A stretch of 64,000 nt of DNA, from NCBI RefSeq assembly GCF_001590905.1, contig NZ_BCTT01000001.1, positions 124,001 to 188,000 of the forward strand. Direction: 5' to 3'. The translations under genes and the position numbers were made by a program. Positions 10,212 through 19,364 of this stretch are shown here, in pieces (positions within the stretch are counted from its first letter, which is position 1; every line of letters starts with the position of its first letter). The notes under the pieces are model-generated. The model was not told where the DNA came from. It saw only the letters and a program-made list of their open reading frames with translations, and did not search any database. This stretch comes from Serratia grimesii NBRC 13537 (lineage in GTDB: Bacteria > Pseudomonadota > Gammaproteobacteria > Enterobacterales > Enterobacteriaceae).

Positions 10212-11105
10212 ATGACAACCATGCCGTCTTTCGCAGTACAACATCAGCCCATCATCACGCCAGTTCCGCATCCCGAACGCCTAAAATTTACACCGCACAT
10301 CCTATTGCATAGTGGTACCTTGCTGGAACAGCAGTCTACCTGGGAGGATGATCCGTTGATCAACGGTATCAAGTTGGCGCTCGTGCACAGTGGCGAGATG
10401 CAATGCCGGGTTACAGGGCAGGCTGAACGGCATATCGCCGAACCTTCACTTTGTGCATTCAGTAACCTTGGCGACTTCGCTGTGACACACCGTTTTAAAC
10501 GGGATACCCCTCTGCGCTACACCATTTTGCAATTGGAGAGCGACGGCCAGGATCAACATGCCGAATTGTTTCCCGCAGCATTAACGTCTCGGGCAGGGCA
10601 GCCGCCGAAAATGGTTATCGGTCCGGCCCCCAAACTGTTATTGGCGTTGTCCACACAGATTGCCACTTGCCCGTTGCAAGGGGCCACGCGCGATCTGTAT
10701 TTGGCGGGCAAGGCGATGGAACTCATCGCGATGAGCCTGCAACACCTGTCCGATGTCCCGTCAAAGGCAGTCGATCTACGGCTCACTCGCTCGGATATTG
10801 AACGCCTCCACGCCGCGCGCGATCTGTTGATTGCCAACCTGCCACATCCTCCGGGGTTGGATCGTTTGGCAGCACTGGTGGGGATTAACACCCGCAAACT
10901 CACCAACGGCTTCCGTCAGATCTTTGGCAACAGCGTGTTTGGATGGTTACAAGAGTATCGTCTGCAACAAGCCCACAGCATGCTCAGTACCGAAGAGACC
11001 AATGTGGCCACCATCGCCTATCGTGTGGGTTACAGCCCAGCACATTTATCCATCGCATTCCGCAAGCGCTTTGGCATTTCCCCTCGAGCGGTGATGGCGC
11101 GCTAA
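10212..11105 (+). CDS. AraC family regulator (PchR/YbtA-like)
   Basis: A 297-residue protein with a variable N-terminal sensing domain and a C-terminal double helix-turn-helix of AraC type (LAALVGINTRKLTNGF, then VATIAYRVGYSPAHLSIAFRKRFG, about residues 215-290). The architecture and its place directly before two fused ABC proteins parallel ybtA-ybtPQ and pchR in siderophore loci. It probably senses a ferric siderophore and activates the two transporter genes. This role is inferred from context. The 100-bp gap after it contains no terminator, so it could also be co-transcribed with them. No strong ribosome site precedes the chosen ATG. Confidence 0.85.
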   Translation: MTTMPSFAVQHQPIITPVPHPERLKFTPHILLHSGTLLEQQSTWEDDPLINGIKLALVHSGEMQCRVTGQAERHIAEPSLCAFSNLGDFAVTHRFKRDTPLRYTILQLESDGQDQHAELFPAALTSRAGQPPKMVIGPAPKLLLALSTQIATCPLQGATRDLYLAGKAMELIAMSLQHLSDVPSKAVDLRLTRSDIERLHAARDLLIANLPHPPGLDRLAALVGINTRKLTNGFRQIFGNSVFGWLQEYRLQQAHSMLSTEETNVATIAYRVGYSPAHLSIAFRKRFGISPRAVMAR

Positions 11106-11206
11106 CCGGCGGGCTAAATAAAAAGTCCCGCTGGCAAAAGTATCCCCACCTGAGCTCACCTGATTTTCCGCTATCGTAAGGTATGGAATTTTAAGGAGAG
11201 ATCACG

Positions 11207-12904
11207 ATGAAAGGGGCATTACATCGCCTGTTACGGCCGTATTATCGGTCTTTGGCGGCGGCCATATTTTTGCAGGCGTTGGCAGGCATATGTTCATTGA
11301 TACCTTGGATCTTGCTGGGATATATCGCAGCAGAAACTCAACCTGTTGCTGAAATTCGCTGGCTGTGGCCTATCACCGTCAGCGGTTTGGTGTGGTTGTT
11401 CGGTCAAACATTGGCGTTGTATCTGACGCACAGCGTGGATGCCGGGCTTTGCCATCAACTGCGCTTAGCCCTGGCGGAAAAGTTGCAGCGTTTGCCGCTG
11501 AACTGGTTTGTACATCAGGGCCAGGATGGCGTAGCCCGTTACGTTGAGCAGGACGTAAGAGCACTGCATCAGCTGATCGCACACGCACCGACGGATTTGG
11601 TGAATTTGCTGATTGTCCCGTTGGTGGCCTTTGGCTATTTGTTTTCCCTGAATATGTCGCTGGCGTTGTTTGCGCTATTGCCTCTTTGCGCTGCAATCGG
11701 GGTGTTCCTGGCGATGCGAGCCTCTCGGTTTCGTGCCGATGTCGAACAACGCGACCGTACGATGGAGGAGATGCTGGAAAGCTACGGTACGTTGGCCAGT
11801 CATCCGGTGGCAGTGCGGCAATATCCGCAGGCCGGGGTACAAGCTCAGGCACAGGTGGCAACCGATCTTTTTGTTACGGCATTCAGCCATTGGGTACAGC
11901 GTATCGGCCGTTTGAGCGCAGGTATGCAACTGTTGCTGGGAGCGCCACTGCTTGGCGTTTGGGTCATCGCTGGCGCGTTGGGCTTGGGTGCGACGCCATT
12001 GCCGGTCGCTCAGTTGTGCGTATTTTTGTTGTTGGTTAAGGCAATTGCCGCGCCGCTGCAGGCGATGGGCCACGGCGGTGATGCATTGCGCAGTGCCCGA
12101 CTGGCGGCGGAGCGGTTGAATGCGTTGCTGGCTACGCCAGACATGGTGAACGGAACACAACAGCCTGATCTGAACGCCCCAGCCGATATCGAAGTACAGG
12201 CGCTGAGTTTCCATTACGATAATCAACCAGCTCTACAGAACATCACTTTTTCGCTGCCAGCCGGCAGTGTCACCGCGATTGTTGGGCCATCGGGGGCAGG
12301 GAAAAGCAGCTTGCTGTTGCTATTGGCACGGTTTATGGACCCGGACTGCGGGCAAATTCGGGTCAGCGGTCACCCTTTGGCGAGTTTGTCTTCTGCTGGT
12401 CGTTTCCAATTAATCACCCCGGTATTGCAACAGGGATGTGCGCTGGCACGACCGTTGGATCAAAACATTGCGCTCTATCGTCCAGATGCCGATCAGGCCA
12501 CCATCCATGCCGCGGCAAAGGCTGCCTGTCTGCATGAGGACATTATGGCACGGCCGCTTGGTTACCAAAGCATACCGGGCCAAGACTTACAGCTTTCAGG
12601 CGGTGAACTGCAACGCCTGTCTATTGCGCGCGCCTTGCTGTCACCAGCGCCAATTTTGCTGCTGGATGAACCCACGTCGGCGCTTGATCCGCAAACCGCC
12701 GCAGCCTTATTAGGTCGCCTACGTCAGCGATCTGGCACCACGGTGATCGTCAGTCACCGATTGGCCGATGTCATGGATGCCGACTGTATTTTAGTGCTGG
12801 AACGTGGGCAGTTGGTCGCCAGTGGCAACCACCGGCAATTATTAGCCGCCGGGGGGCTTTATCGCCGGCTTTGGGACAGTCAGGGAGACATTTATGGCTA
12901 TTAA
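11207..12904 (+). CDS. Fused permease-ATPase ABC transporter, YbtP-like
   Basis: A 565-residue half-transporter: six transmembrane helices (about residues 10-290), then a nucleotide-binding domain with Walker A GPSGAGKS near 359, signature LSGGE near 463 and Walker B ILLLDEPTSALD. In Yersinia, YbtP and YbtQ form a heterodimer that moves ferric-yersiniabactin into the cytoplasm although it has an exporter fold. AAGGAGAG before the start is a strong ribosome site. The 3' end overlaps the next gene by 11 bp, as expected of subunits of one complex. No siderophore synthase or receptor gene is nearby, so a xenosiderophore is possible. An exporter role cannot be excluded. Confidence 0.87.
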   Translation: MKGALHRLLRPYYRSLAAAIFLQALAGICSLIPWILLGYIAAETQPVAEIRWLWPITVSGLVWLFGQTLALYLTHSVDAGLCHQLRLALAEKLQRLPLNWFVHQGQDGVARYVEQDVRALHQLIAHAPTDLVNLLIVPLVAFGYLFSLNMSLALFALLPLCAAIGVFLAMRASRFRADVEQRDRTMEEMLESYGTLASHPVAVRQYPQAGVQAQAQVATDLFVTAFSHWVQRIGRLSAGMQLLLGAPLLGVWVIAGALGLGATPLPVAQLCVFLLLVKAIAAPLQAMGHGGDALRSARLAAERLNALLATPDMVNGTQQPDLNAPADIEVQALSFHYDNQPALQNITFSLPAGSVTAIVGPSGAGKSSLLLLLARFMDPDCGQIRVSGHPLASLSSAGRFQLITPVLQQGCALARPLDQNIALYRPDADQATIHAAAKAACLHEDIMARPLGYQSIPGQDLQLSGGELQRLSIARALLSPAPILLLDEPTSALDPQTAAALLGRLRQRSGTTVIVSHRLADVMDADCILVLERGQLVASGNHRQLLAAGGLYRRLWDSQGDIYGY

Positions 12905-14603
12905 TATGGCGTGCTTGAGATCTTTGGCTCCGCGGGATCGGGCTTCGCTGATGAAAACACTGCTGTGGATGACGGCGTGCGCCATGCTGGACGGTGTCGC
13001 TGGTCTGATGCTAGTGCCACTGATTGTTGCCTGGTTTAGTGGTGATATCGCGCAAATTTGGCTGGCATTGTGGGGCTTGCTGGCGACCACGGCGGTATAT
13101 GGTGGCGTGATGTTTTGGGCGACGCTGAAAGGGTATTTGGCCGGATGCACGGTAGTACGGATGTTGATCGGTGCCTTGATCCTGCATATCCCGCGAATTC
13201 CCGCTAACCTGCTTGGCCGGGTGCACTTGCCGAGTTTGGTACGTGGGCCGGTGTTGACGACCATGGCAATCCCGGCGCATTTGTTGGCTCCGCTGATTAC
13301 GGCGGTAGTGACCCCTGCAACGGTTATTATTGGATTGGCGTTTATCGATTTTCCACTGGCCTGTTGCCTGTTGATCGCCGCTGTATTGTTAGGTGCGTGG
13401 TTACGCTGGGGAGGGCGACGGACGCTAACCCTGGAAGATCAGCTGCATCAGGCTGAGCACGACAGCGCCACACAGTTGGCTGAGTTTGGACAACAGCAAG
13501 CGTTACTGCGTACCACGGGACTGAATCAACAGGCAGGACAGCGGTTGGTACAGGCACTGACCGCCCAATACCAGAAAGTGGCGCATCTCCAACGACGCTC
13601 ATTACCCATCACGTTGGTCTTTGCGGGTGCGGTACAGGCGGTATTCTTGCTGGTGTTAGTACTGGGGGCCTGGCGTGTCGGTATTGGTGCGCTGACAACC
13701 CCACTGTGGATCGCCGAAATGGTGCTGTTAGTCCGATTTATCGAACCCTTGGCGGCAATGACGCAGCTCGCCCAGTCGCTACGTAATGCCTGGCAGGCGC
13801 TAATGCAGGTATTCATGGTGTTGGAAACACCCGCGCTTCAATTTGCGCAGTCTGGCGACATACCGGCGGACAGCCATGTGATTGCGCGACAGGTCGGCTA
13901 TCGCTTGCCGGACGGTACAGCACTGCTTAGCAACATTGACCTTGATATTCCACCCGGCAAATTACTGGCCATCGTCGGTCCATCTGGCGCCGGCAAAAGC
14001 ACCTTGCTGGGTATACTGGCACGTAACACCGACGTGACAGACGGACAGGTGACTATTGGCGGAGTGGATATTCGTCAGCTTGACGCCCCAACATTGGCAG
14101 GGTGTCGCAATGTGTTGTTGCAGGATACGCCGCTGTTCCGGGGAAGTGTTCGCTGGAACCTCCAATTAGCTAACCCTGCGCTAAAAGAACATGAAATGCA
14201 GGAGGCACTGTCGGCGGTAGGTTTGCAGCAGGAGATCGCCCGTTTACCGCAGGGGCTAGACAGCGAGGTTGGCGTGGGGGGCGCTGCATTGTCCGGCGGG
14301 CAGCGGCTGCGCCTGTGTCTGGCACGAAGCTTGTGTGCCAGGACACCAATACTTTTGCTGGATGAACCGACCGCAAGCCTTGACTCACTCAGCGTTAACC
14401 GCGTGATGGCATTGCTGGCACGTCAGCGTGGACGAACAAGCTGTATTTATGTCACGCATAACCCCCGATTGGCGGCTCTGGCAGAGGATATTGTCATTGT
14501 GGCAGCAGGACGGTTACGTCGCAGGGGTAGCCATACTCAGTTGTTAGCCGAAGATAGCTGGTATCGTGAGTTTTGTGCCGAAAACAGCCAAGAGGCAGAG
14601 TAA
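12894..14603 (+). CDS. Fused permease-ATPase ABC transporter, YbtQ-like
   Basis: A 569-residue partner of the preceding protein. Six hydrophobic segments in the first 300 residues are followed by an ATPase domain with Walker A GPSGAGKS near 361, canonical LSGGQ near 465 and LLLDEPTASLD. Its start lies inside the end of the previous gene, so translation is coupled and a heterodimeric inner-membrane transporter is the natural reading. It is followed within 15 bp by a strong terminator, ending the operon AraC-P-Q. Confidence 0.87.
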   Translation: MAINMACLRSLAPRDRASLMKTLLWMTACAMLDGVAGLMLVPLIVAWFSGDIAQIWLALWGLLATTAVYGGVMFWATLKGYLAGCTVVRMLIGALILHIPRIPANLLGRVHLPSLVRGPVLTTMAIPAHLLAPLITAVVTPATVIIGLAFIDFPLACCLLIAAVLLGAWLRWGGRRTLTLEDQLHQAEHDSATQLAEFGQQQALLRTTGLNQQAGQRLVQALTAQYQKVAHLQRRSLPITLVFAGAVQAVFLLVLVLGAWRVGIGALTTPLWIAEMVLLVRFIEPLAAMTQLAQSLRNAWQALMQVFMVLETPALQFAQSGDIPADSHVIARQVGYRLPDGTALLSNIDLDIPPGKLLAIVGPSGAGKSTLLGILARNTDVTDGQVTIGGVDIRQLDAPTLAGCRNVLLQDTPLFRGSVRWNLQLANPALKEHEMQEALSAVGLQQEIARLPQGLDSEVGVGGAALSGGQRLRLCLARSLCARTPILLLDEPTASLDSLSVNRVMALLARQRGRTSCIYVTHNPRLAALAEDIVIVAAGRLRRRGSHTQLLAEDSWYREFCAENSQEAE

Positions 14604-14614
14604 CGTTAAAATAC

Positions 14615-14643
14615 AATAGCCGCAGACGTTGCGGCTATTTTTT
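14615..14643 (+). terminator. Intrinsic terminator after YbtQ-like gene
   Basis: Perfect 10-bp stem AATAGCCGCA/TGCGGCTATT, 5-nt loop, then a T-run that continues the stem. It separates the rightward ABC genes from the convergent MFS gene. Confidence 0.88.
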
Positions 14644-14657
14644 GACGTTCGACACCA

Positions 14658-15869
14658 TCAGGCTGCGGCTCGCGAGGGGGTCTTGGCCAACATCCGTAGC
14701 ACTAATCCTCCTGTCGCCACCACTGTTGCTAATGCGATCACGCCAGTCCAACCGGCACTTTCCAGAATCTTGCTCCCTAAAGCAGCACCGCTCGCCATGC
14801 CAATAAACACCAGAGTAAACATGATGGCATTAAGGCGACTGCGGGCGGCCGGATTAATGGCGTAAATAATCGTCTGATGCGCCACCAGTGTAGCCTGTAT
14901 CCCGAGATCAAAACCTACCGCGCTCAAGGCGATCAGAGCCAACTGTGCGGGTACTGACAGTAATGGCAGCAGAAACATCAGGGCAAATGAACACACCACC
15001 ATGGCTGCGCCGATTTTAGTGACGTAATCAGGGCCATGACGATCGGCCAGTGCGCCTGCCAAGGGAGCAGCCAGTGCACCTGCCGCGCCCGCCAATCCAA
15101 AAGCACCGGCTACTGCGCTACCTAACTGATACCGCTCTGCCAGCATTACTGCCAGTGTTGACCAGAAAGCACTGAACGCAACTGACAACAAACCTTGCGC
15201 CAGGGCTGCACGCCGCAATTCCGGGTACTCTGCCCACAGCTTGCCTAATGAACGCAGCAGCGCCGGGTAGCTCAACGTGGTGTTGGGTTTAAAGCGCGGT
15301 AATACAGCCCCAATCGCGAAGGTAATAATCAACACGCCAACTGCCGCCAGGAAGTAAACGCTGCGCCAGCCAAAATATTCCGCGACAACACCGCTGAAGA
15401 CACGCGACAGCAAAATGCCAGCTAACAGCCCGGTCATTACTGTCCCCACAGTTTTGCCTCGGTTGGCGTCAGAAGCGAGCGTAGCGGCTGCCGGTATGAT
15501 GTCTTGCGCTACCGTAGCGGCTAAACCGATCGCCAGACTGCTGAGTAGCAGCAACGGGAATGAAGAGGAAAAACCACAAAGCAGCAAGGTCAGCGCCAAC
15601 AGTACGCCTTTAACCCGGATGATCTGCCGACGATCGTGACGATCCCCCAGCGGGGCCAATAATAAGATTCCCAGCGCGTAGCCGACTTGTGTCAGTGTCG
15701 GTACCAAGCCGGTATCACTCACCCCGGCGTGGAATGCATCCCCCATAATGCCCAGCATAGGTTGGCTGTAGTAGATGGATGCCACACTCAGACCAGCGCC
15801 CGCCGCCAGCAGAAAGACAACGTTGGGGGAAAGCGTGGTGGTGTTATTGGTTGATGAAAGTAGGCTCAT
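14658..15869 (-). CDS. MFS transporter (multidrug/metabolite efflux type)
   Basis: A 403-residue, 12-helix major facilitator protein. The cytoplasmic motif A appears between helices 2 and 3 (GDRHDRRQIIRVKG) and a motif-C-like helix in the first half. The start at ATG 15869 (MSLLSS) has AGGA about 8 nt upstream; an upstream in-frame extension has no such support. It is divergent from a LysR regulator with under 100 bp between them, the classic layout of a LysR-controlled exporter gene. The substrate is unknown. Confidence 0.85.
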   Translation of the reverse strand: MSLLSSTNNTTTLSPNVVFLLAAGAGLSVASIYYSQPMLGIMGDAFHAGVSDTGLVPTLTQVGYALGILLLAPLGDRHDRRQIIRVKGVLLALTLLLCGFSSSFPLLLLSSLAIGLAATVAQDIIPAAATLASDANRGKTVGTVMTGLLAGILLSRVFSGVVAEYFGWRSVYFLAAVGVLIITFAIGAVLPRFKPNTTLSYPALLRSLGKLWAEYPELRRAALAQGLLSVAFSAFWSTLAVMLAERYQLGSAVAGAFGLAGAAGALAAPLAGALADRHGPDYVTKIGAAMVVCSFALMFLLPLLSVPAQLALIALSAVGFDLGIQATLVAHQTIIYAINPAARSRLNAIMFTLVFIGMASGAALGSKILESAGWTGVIALATVVATGGLVLRMLAKTPSRAAA

Positions 15870-15952
15870 GTTGGTTATCCTGAACTCGTAAAGTGCGGCT
15901 ATTTTTGCCGGTCTTCGCCGCAAACTGTAGCCCCCGTACAGGTAAAACTGTT

Positions 15953-15967
15953 ATACGTATTACGTAT
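15953..15967. promoter_or_regulatory. LysR-type box (ATAC-N7-GTAT)
   Basis: ATACGTATTACGTAT is a dyad ATACGT-ATT-ACGTAT that also fulfils the T-N11-A rule. It overlaps the ATG at 15966 of the LysR gene and lies between it and the divergent MFS gene, so it could serve both autoregulation and control of the exporter. Confidence 0.55.
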
Positions 15968-16904
15968 GAATAAAAACTCATTTCCGAATGGCGACCGCAT
16001 AGCCATGTTGCAAACGCTGGTACGTATTGTTGACAGCGGCAGCCTCTCAGCTGCGGCGGCGCAAATGCACACGTCACAGCCCACTGTCAGCCGGCGCCTA
16101 CAGGTGCTGGAACAACTGCTGGGCGTTAAGTTAATCCAGCGCACGACACACACCATGAAGCTGACGGATGACGGCGAACGGTGTTATCAGCATGCGCGTA
16201 AGCTGATTGAACAGTGGCACATCATGGAAGATGAGCTACGTGGTACACGCGATGAACCGGTCGGCATATTGCGGGTGAGGGCGCCGCATGCCTTTGGTCA
16301 GGATCAACTGATTGGGCCGCTGGGCGATTATTTACAACGTTATCGTCAGACCAGTGTGGAATGGACGCTCAATGATCACTCGCCAGACTTCATTCCTGAA
16401 GGCGTGGACTGCGCGATCCACGTCGGTGCAGTGACCGATCCGTCGGTGGTTGCCGTATTATTGGCGGAAGTGCCGCGCATCGTGGTGGCGTCACCTGAGT
16501 TATTAGCAGGTAATGCGCCACTGAGCCAGATAGGCGATTTAGCGCAACTGCCTTGGCTGGCGCTAAACAGTTTTTATCGCAATGAAGTCACGTTAACCCA
16601 TCACGACAGCGGTAAGTCCTGCCGTTTTGACATCGCGCCAAGGTTAAGCACTGACAGTCTCTACGCAGTGCGTAAAGCCGCGTTAAACGGCGTTGGGGTC
16701 GCAATGTTGTCATCCTGGGTGGTTAAACAGGATCTGGAACAGGGCCGACTTATCGCATTGATGCCGGACTGGCGGGCAGCCCCATTACCGATATATTTGC
16801 TTTATCCGTACGCCAGTTACTATCCGGCACGCCTGCGTAAATTCCTGGCGTTAATGAAAGAGGTGATGCCGCGTATCACAGGTGCGCAGCCGCCTGTTCC
16901 GTGA
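15966..16904 (+). CDS. LysR family transcriptional regulator
   Basis: A 312-residue protein. An N-terminal winged helix-turn-helix (SGSLSAAAAQMHTSQPTVSR and the wing, about residues 25-75) is followed by a periplasmic-binding-like effector domain. It diverges from the MFS exporter gene and probably controls it. The ATG at 15966 has no clear ribosome site and overlaps a LysR box. ATG 16005 (MLQTLVRIVDSG) is an alternative closer to where many LysR proteins begin. The effector is unknown. Confidence 0.88.
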   Translation: MNKNSFPNGDRIAMLQTLVRIVDSGSLSAAAAQMHTSQPTVSRRLQVLEQLLGVKLIQRTTHTMKLTDDGERCYQHARKLIEQWHIMEDELRGTRDEPVGILRVRAPHAFGQDQLIGPLGDYLQRYRQTSVEWTLNDHSPDFIPEGVDCAIHVGAVTDPSVVAVLLAEVPRIVVASPELLAGNAPLSQIGDLAQLPWLALNSFYRNEVTLTHHDSGKSCRFDIAPRLSTDSLYAVRKAALNGVGVAMLSSWVVKQDLEQGRLIALMPDWRAAPLPIYLLYPYASYYPARLRKFLALMKEVMPRITGAQPPVP

Positions 16905-17052
16905 AAAGGGCGCACAGCGGAATTGGTCGTTATCGAAGGAATAAACAGCGCAAATGTAGAGTAGCAGTGGGTGGATTCAACCTGATTAGCAGCGGTATCT
17001 GTTTGATAATCGAAACAACAGTGACCGTCCTTTCCAATAGAGAGAATCGCCC

Positions 17053-17814
17053 ATGCACTTTACCCAAGCCATTGCCAGACTCCCTGCTGATAGCTGCGCC
17101 AGCGGCCAAACCACGGCCCAATTGGGCGCGCCGGATATTGTCACCACGGGCCAGCAGTTTTTGGCCTACGTGGACACCTTGCTCCGACTGGGGTTAAAAG
17201 TGACAGTGTTACCTGCTGCACCGGTATTTCCTGACGCACACTTTGTTGAAGATACGGCAGTCGTGATGCCTGAACTGGCGGTGATCACCCATCCCGGTGC
17301 ACCAAGTCGCCAGGGCGAAGTTGACACTATTGCCCCCTTGTTTGACGGTGAGCGGCCAGTGGTGCGGATGAGCGCACGCGGTCATCTTGATGGTGGTGAT
17401 GTGCTGTTGGTCGATCGTCAGTTTTTTGTCGGTCTGACGTCACGTACGGACGAAGTCGGTATTGGCGAATTTGCCGCAGCGGTGGAACCCCATGGTTACC
17501 GAGTGACTGCGATTGAGGTGAGCGCCGGGCTGCACCTGAAATCGATAGTCAACTATGTTGGCCGCAATACCCTGTTGCTGACAGAAGCTTACCAGCACCA
17601 TCCAGCCTTTAGCGCTTTCAACAGCATCGTCATTCCAGAAGCGGAGTCCTACGCCGGAAACACACTTTGGATCAACGATACGTTGATTACCCCCAAGGGC
17701 TATCCACAGACCTTGGCGCAAATCGAAAAGTTAGGGATGCCGATCGTTCAGCTCGACACCAGTGAATTCAAAAAAATGGACGGCGGCCTGACCTGCCTGT
17801 CACTTCGTTTCTAG
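17053..17814 (+). CDS. Dimethylargininase (DDAH)
   Basis: A 253-residue member of the amidinotransferase/pentein superfamily. It hydrolyses N-omega-methylated arginines to citrulline and a methylamine. Diagnostic segments are FVEDTAVV (near residue 58), GHLDGGDVL (near 115), the catalytic His in GLHLKS (near 160) and the catalytic Cys in GGLTCLSLRF at the extreme C terminus. GAGAG precedes the ATG. It is followed after 27 bp by a cationic amino-acid-type binding protein and two permeases, suggesting uptake and breakdown of arginine derivatives as one unit. Arginine deiminase is less likely because the protein is far shorter. Confidence 0.9.
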   Translation: MHFTQAIARLPADSCASGQTTAQLGAPDIVTTGQQFLAYVDTLLRLGLKVTVLPAAPVFPDAHFVEDTAVVMPELAVITHPGAPSRQGEVDTIAPLFDGERPVVRMSARGHLDGGDVLLVDRQFFVGLTSRTDEVGIGEFAAAVEPHGYRVTAIEVSAGLHLKSIVNYVGRNTLLLTEAYQHHPAFSAFNSIVIPEAESYAGNTLWINDTLITPKGYPQTLAQIEKLGMPIVQLDTSEFKKMDGGLTCLSLRF

Positions 17815-17841
17815 TATTTTCTTTCACCGGGGATCTCAGCC

Positions 17842-18615
17842 ATGAAAAAAACATTAGCCGTTTTATTGACTAGCCTGGCACTGGGCGGCCCAGCAGCGGC
17901 CCAGACTTTTGACACCATCAGTTTTGGCGTTGACGGCGGTTATCCACCCTTTGATGTGCTTGCGCCCAATGGTGAGATCACCGGTTTCGATATTGATATT
18001 GCCAACGCGCTGTGTACCCAACTGCATGCCAAATGTGTGTTCGTCAAACAACCTTTTGAAAGTATGATCGCCGCGCTTAACGCACATAAGTTCGATGCGA
18101 TTATTGCTTCGCTGACTATTACTGATGAGCGTAAGAAGGAAGTGGACTTCACCGATCGTTATTACCGCAGTTCTGCCCAGTTAGTGGCACGCAAGGGCAG
18201 CGATTTATTGCCAGACGTCGCCAGCCTGAAAGGTAAAACGGTTGGCGTACAGACCGGCTCAATCCATGAAGCCTATGCGAAACAGCATTGGGCCGGAAAG
18301 GGCGTAAAAATTGTCTCTTATGCCAATCAGGATAATGTCTATCTGGATCTGATGTCCGGGCGTATTAATGCGTCGTTACAGGATAACACTCAGGCTGCCA
18401 GCAGCTTTATCGACACGCCTCGCGGACAAAAGTTTGCCTTCGCCGGTCCGGTGATCAAAGACAGCAGTATTTCCTCCGACGTGGGCATCGCCGTAGGCAA
18501 AGATAACCCAGCTCTACGAGATGCGCTTAACGGTGCGATCAAAGCCATTCGCGCCGACGGCACCTATGCGGCCATCCAGAAAAAATATTTCAGCTTCGAT
18601 ATTTACGGTGACTAA
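17842..18615 (+). CDS. Periplasmic amino-acid-binding protein (ArtJ/HisJ-like)
   Basis: 257 residues with a signal peptide (cleavage after AAAQ, near residue 21) and the family-3 solute-binding signature GFDIDIANALCTQL (about residues 50-63). DAIIASLTITDERKKEVDFTD near residue 95 is typical of lysine/arginine/ornithine and octopine binders. It sits between dimethylargininase and two permease genes, so a methylated or otherwise modified arginine is a reasonable ligand. That specificity is inferred from neighbours, not read from binding residues. Confidence 0.9.
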   Translation: MKKTLAVLLTSLALGGPAAAQTFDTISFGVDGGYPPFDVLAPNGEITGFDIDIANALCTQLHAKCVFVKQPFESMIAALNAHKFDAIIASLTITDERKKEVDFTDRYYRSSAQLVARKGSDLLPDVASLKGKTVGVQTGSIHEAYAKQHWAGKGVKIVSYANQDNVYLDLMSGRINASLQDNTQAASSFIDTPRGQKFAFAGPVIKDSSISSDVGIAVGKDNPALRDALNGAIKAIRADGTYAAIQKKYFSFDIYGD

Positions 18616-18671
18616 GCCGGCTCCGCTAACGCCGGCTGACCCGGCATTCAGTCAAATATGGGAGGCCGGGA

Positions 18672-19364
18672 ATGGTCGTAGAGTATTTACCGTTGCTGGT
18701 ACAGGGTGCGGCGTTGTCGTTGTGCGTGATGCTGGTTTCACTCGCCGTTGCCTTGGCGCTTGGGCTGATTAATGCAGTGATCAAACTGTTCGGTCCGCGT
18801 TGGTTGCGTTGGGTTTCAACGGGCTATACCACACTGGTGCGTGGCATTCCTGAACTGGTGATCATGCTGCTGTTGTTCTTTGGCGGCGAGATGCTGGTTA
18901 ACGGTGCGCTTGGTCTGTTGGGGCTGGGGCCACTGCATTTCAATACTTTTATCTCCGGTGTACTGGCAATAGGCTTCGTGTTTGGCGCCTACTACACCGA
19001 AACTTTCCGTGGCGCATTTCTCACCGTGGAGCGCGGTCAACTCGAGGCGGCGATGGCGTATGGCATGAGCCCCGGCCAAGTGTTTCGACGCGTGCTGCTA
19101 CCGCAAATGCTGAGTTTCGCCATTCCCGGCATTAATAATAACTGGCTTGGGTTGATGAAGGCCTCGGCGTTGGTGTCGATCCTCGGGCTGGAAGACATGG
19201 TGTGGTTGGCGGAGCAAGCGGGGCGCGCAACGCAAAAACCTTTCCTGTTCTATTTCCTGGTGGCGCTGATTTATATGGTGATCACCGCGATCTCCAGTTG
19301 GGGATTTAGCCGGCTATCGCGGCGTTATGCGCTGGCGTCGTCGAATTCGGCGGGAGTACGCTGA
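18672..19364 (+). CDS. Amino-acid ABC transporter permease (HisQ/ArtQ-like)
   Basis: A 230-residue inner-membrane permease with five hydrophobic segments. It has the EAA loop (EAAMAYGMSPGQVFRRVLLPQ, about residues 117-137) that contacts the ATPase, and the opening RGIPELVIMLLLFFGG typical of polar amino-acid permeases. GGGAGG precedes the start. Its stop overlaps the next gene's start (TGATG). Confidence 0.9.
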   Translation: MVVEYLPLLVQGAALSLCVMLVSLAVALALGLINAVIKLFGPRWLRWVSTGYTTLVRGIPELVIMLLLFFGGEMLVNGALGLLGLGPLHFNTFISGVLAIGFVFGAYYTETFRGAFLTVERGQLEAAMAYGMSPGQVFRRVLLPQMLSFAIPGINNNWLGLMKASALVSILGLEDMVWLAEQAGRATQKPFLFYFLVALIYMVITAISSWGFSRLSRRYALASSNSAGVR

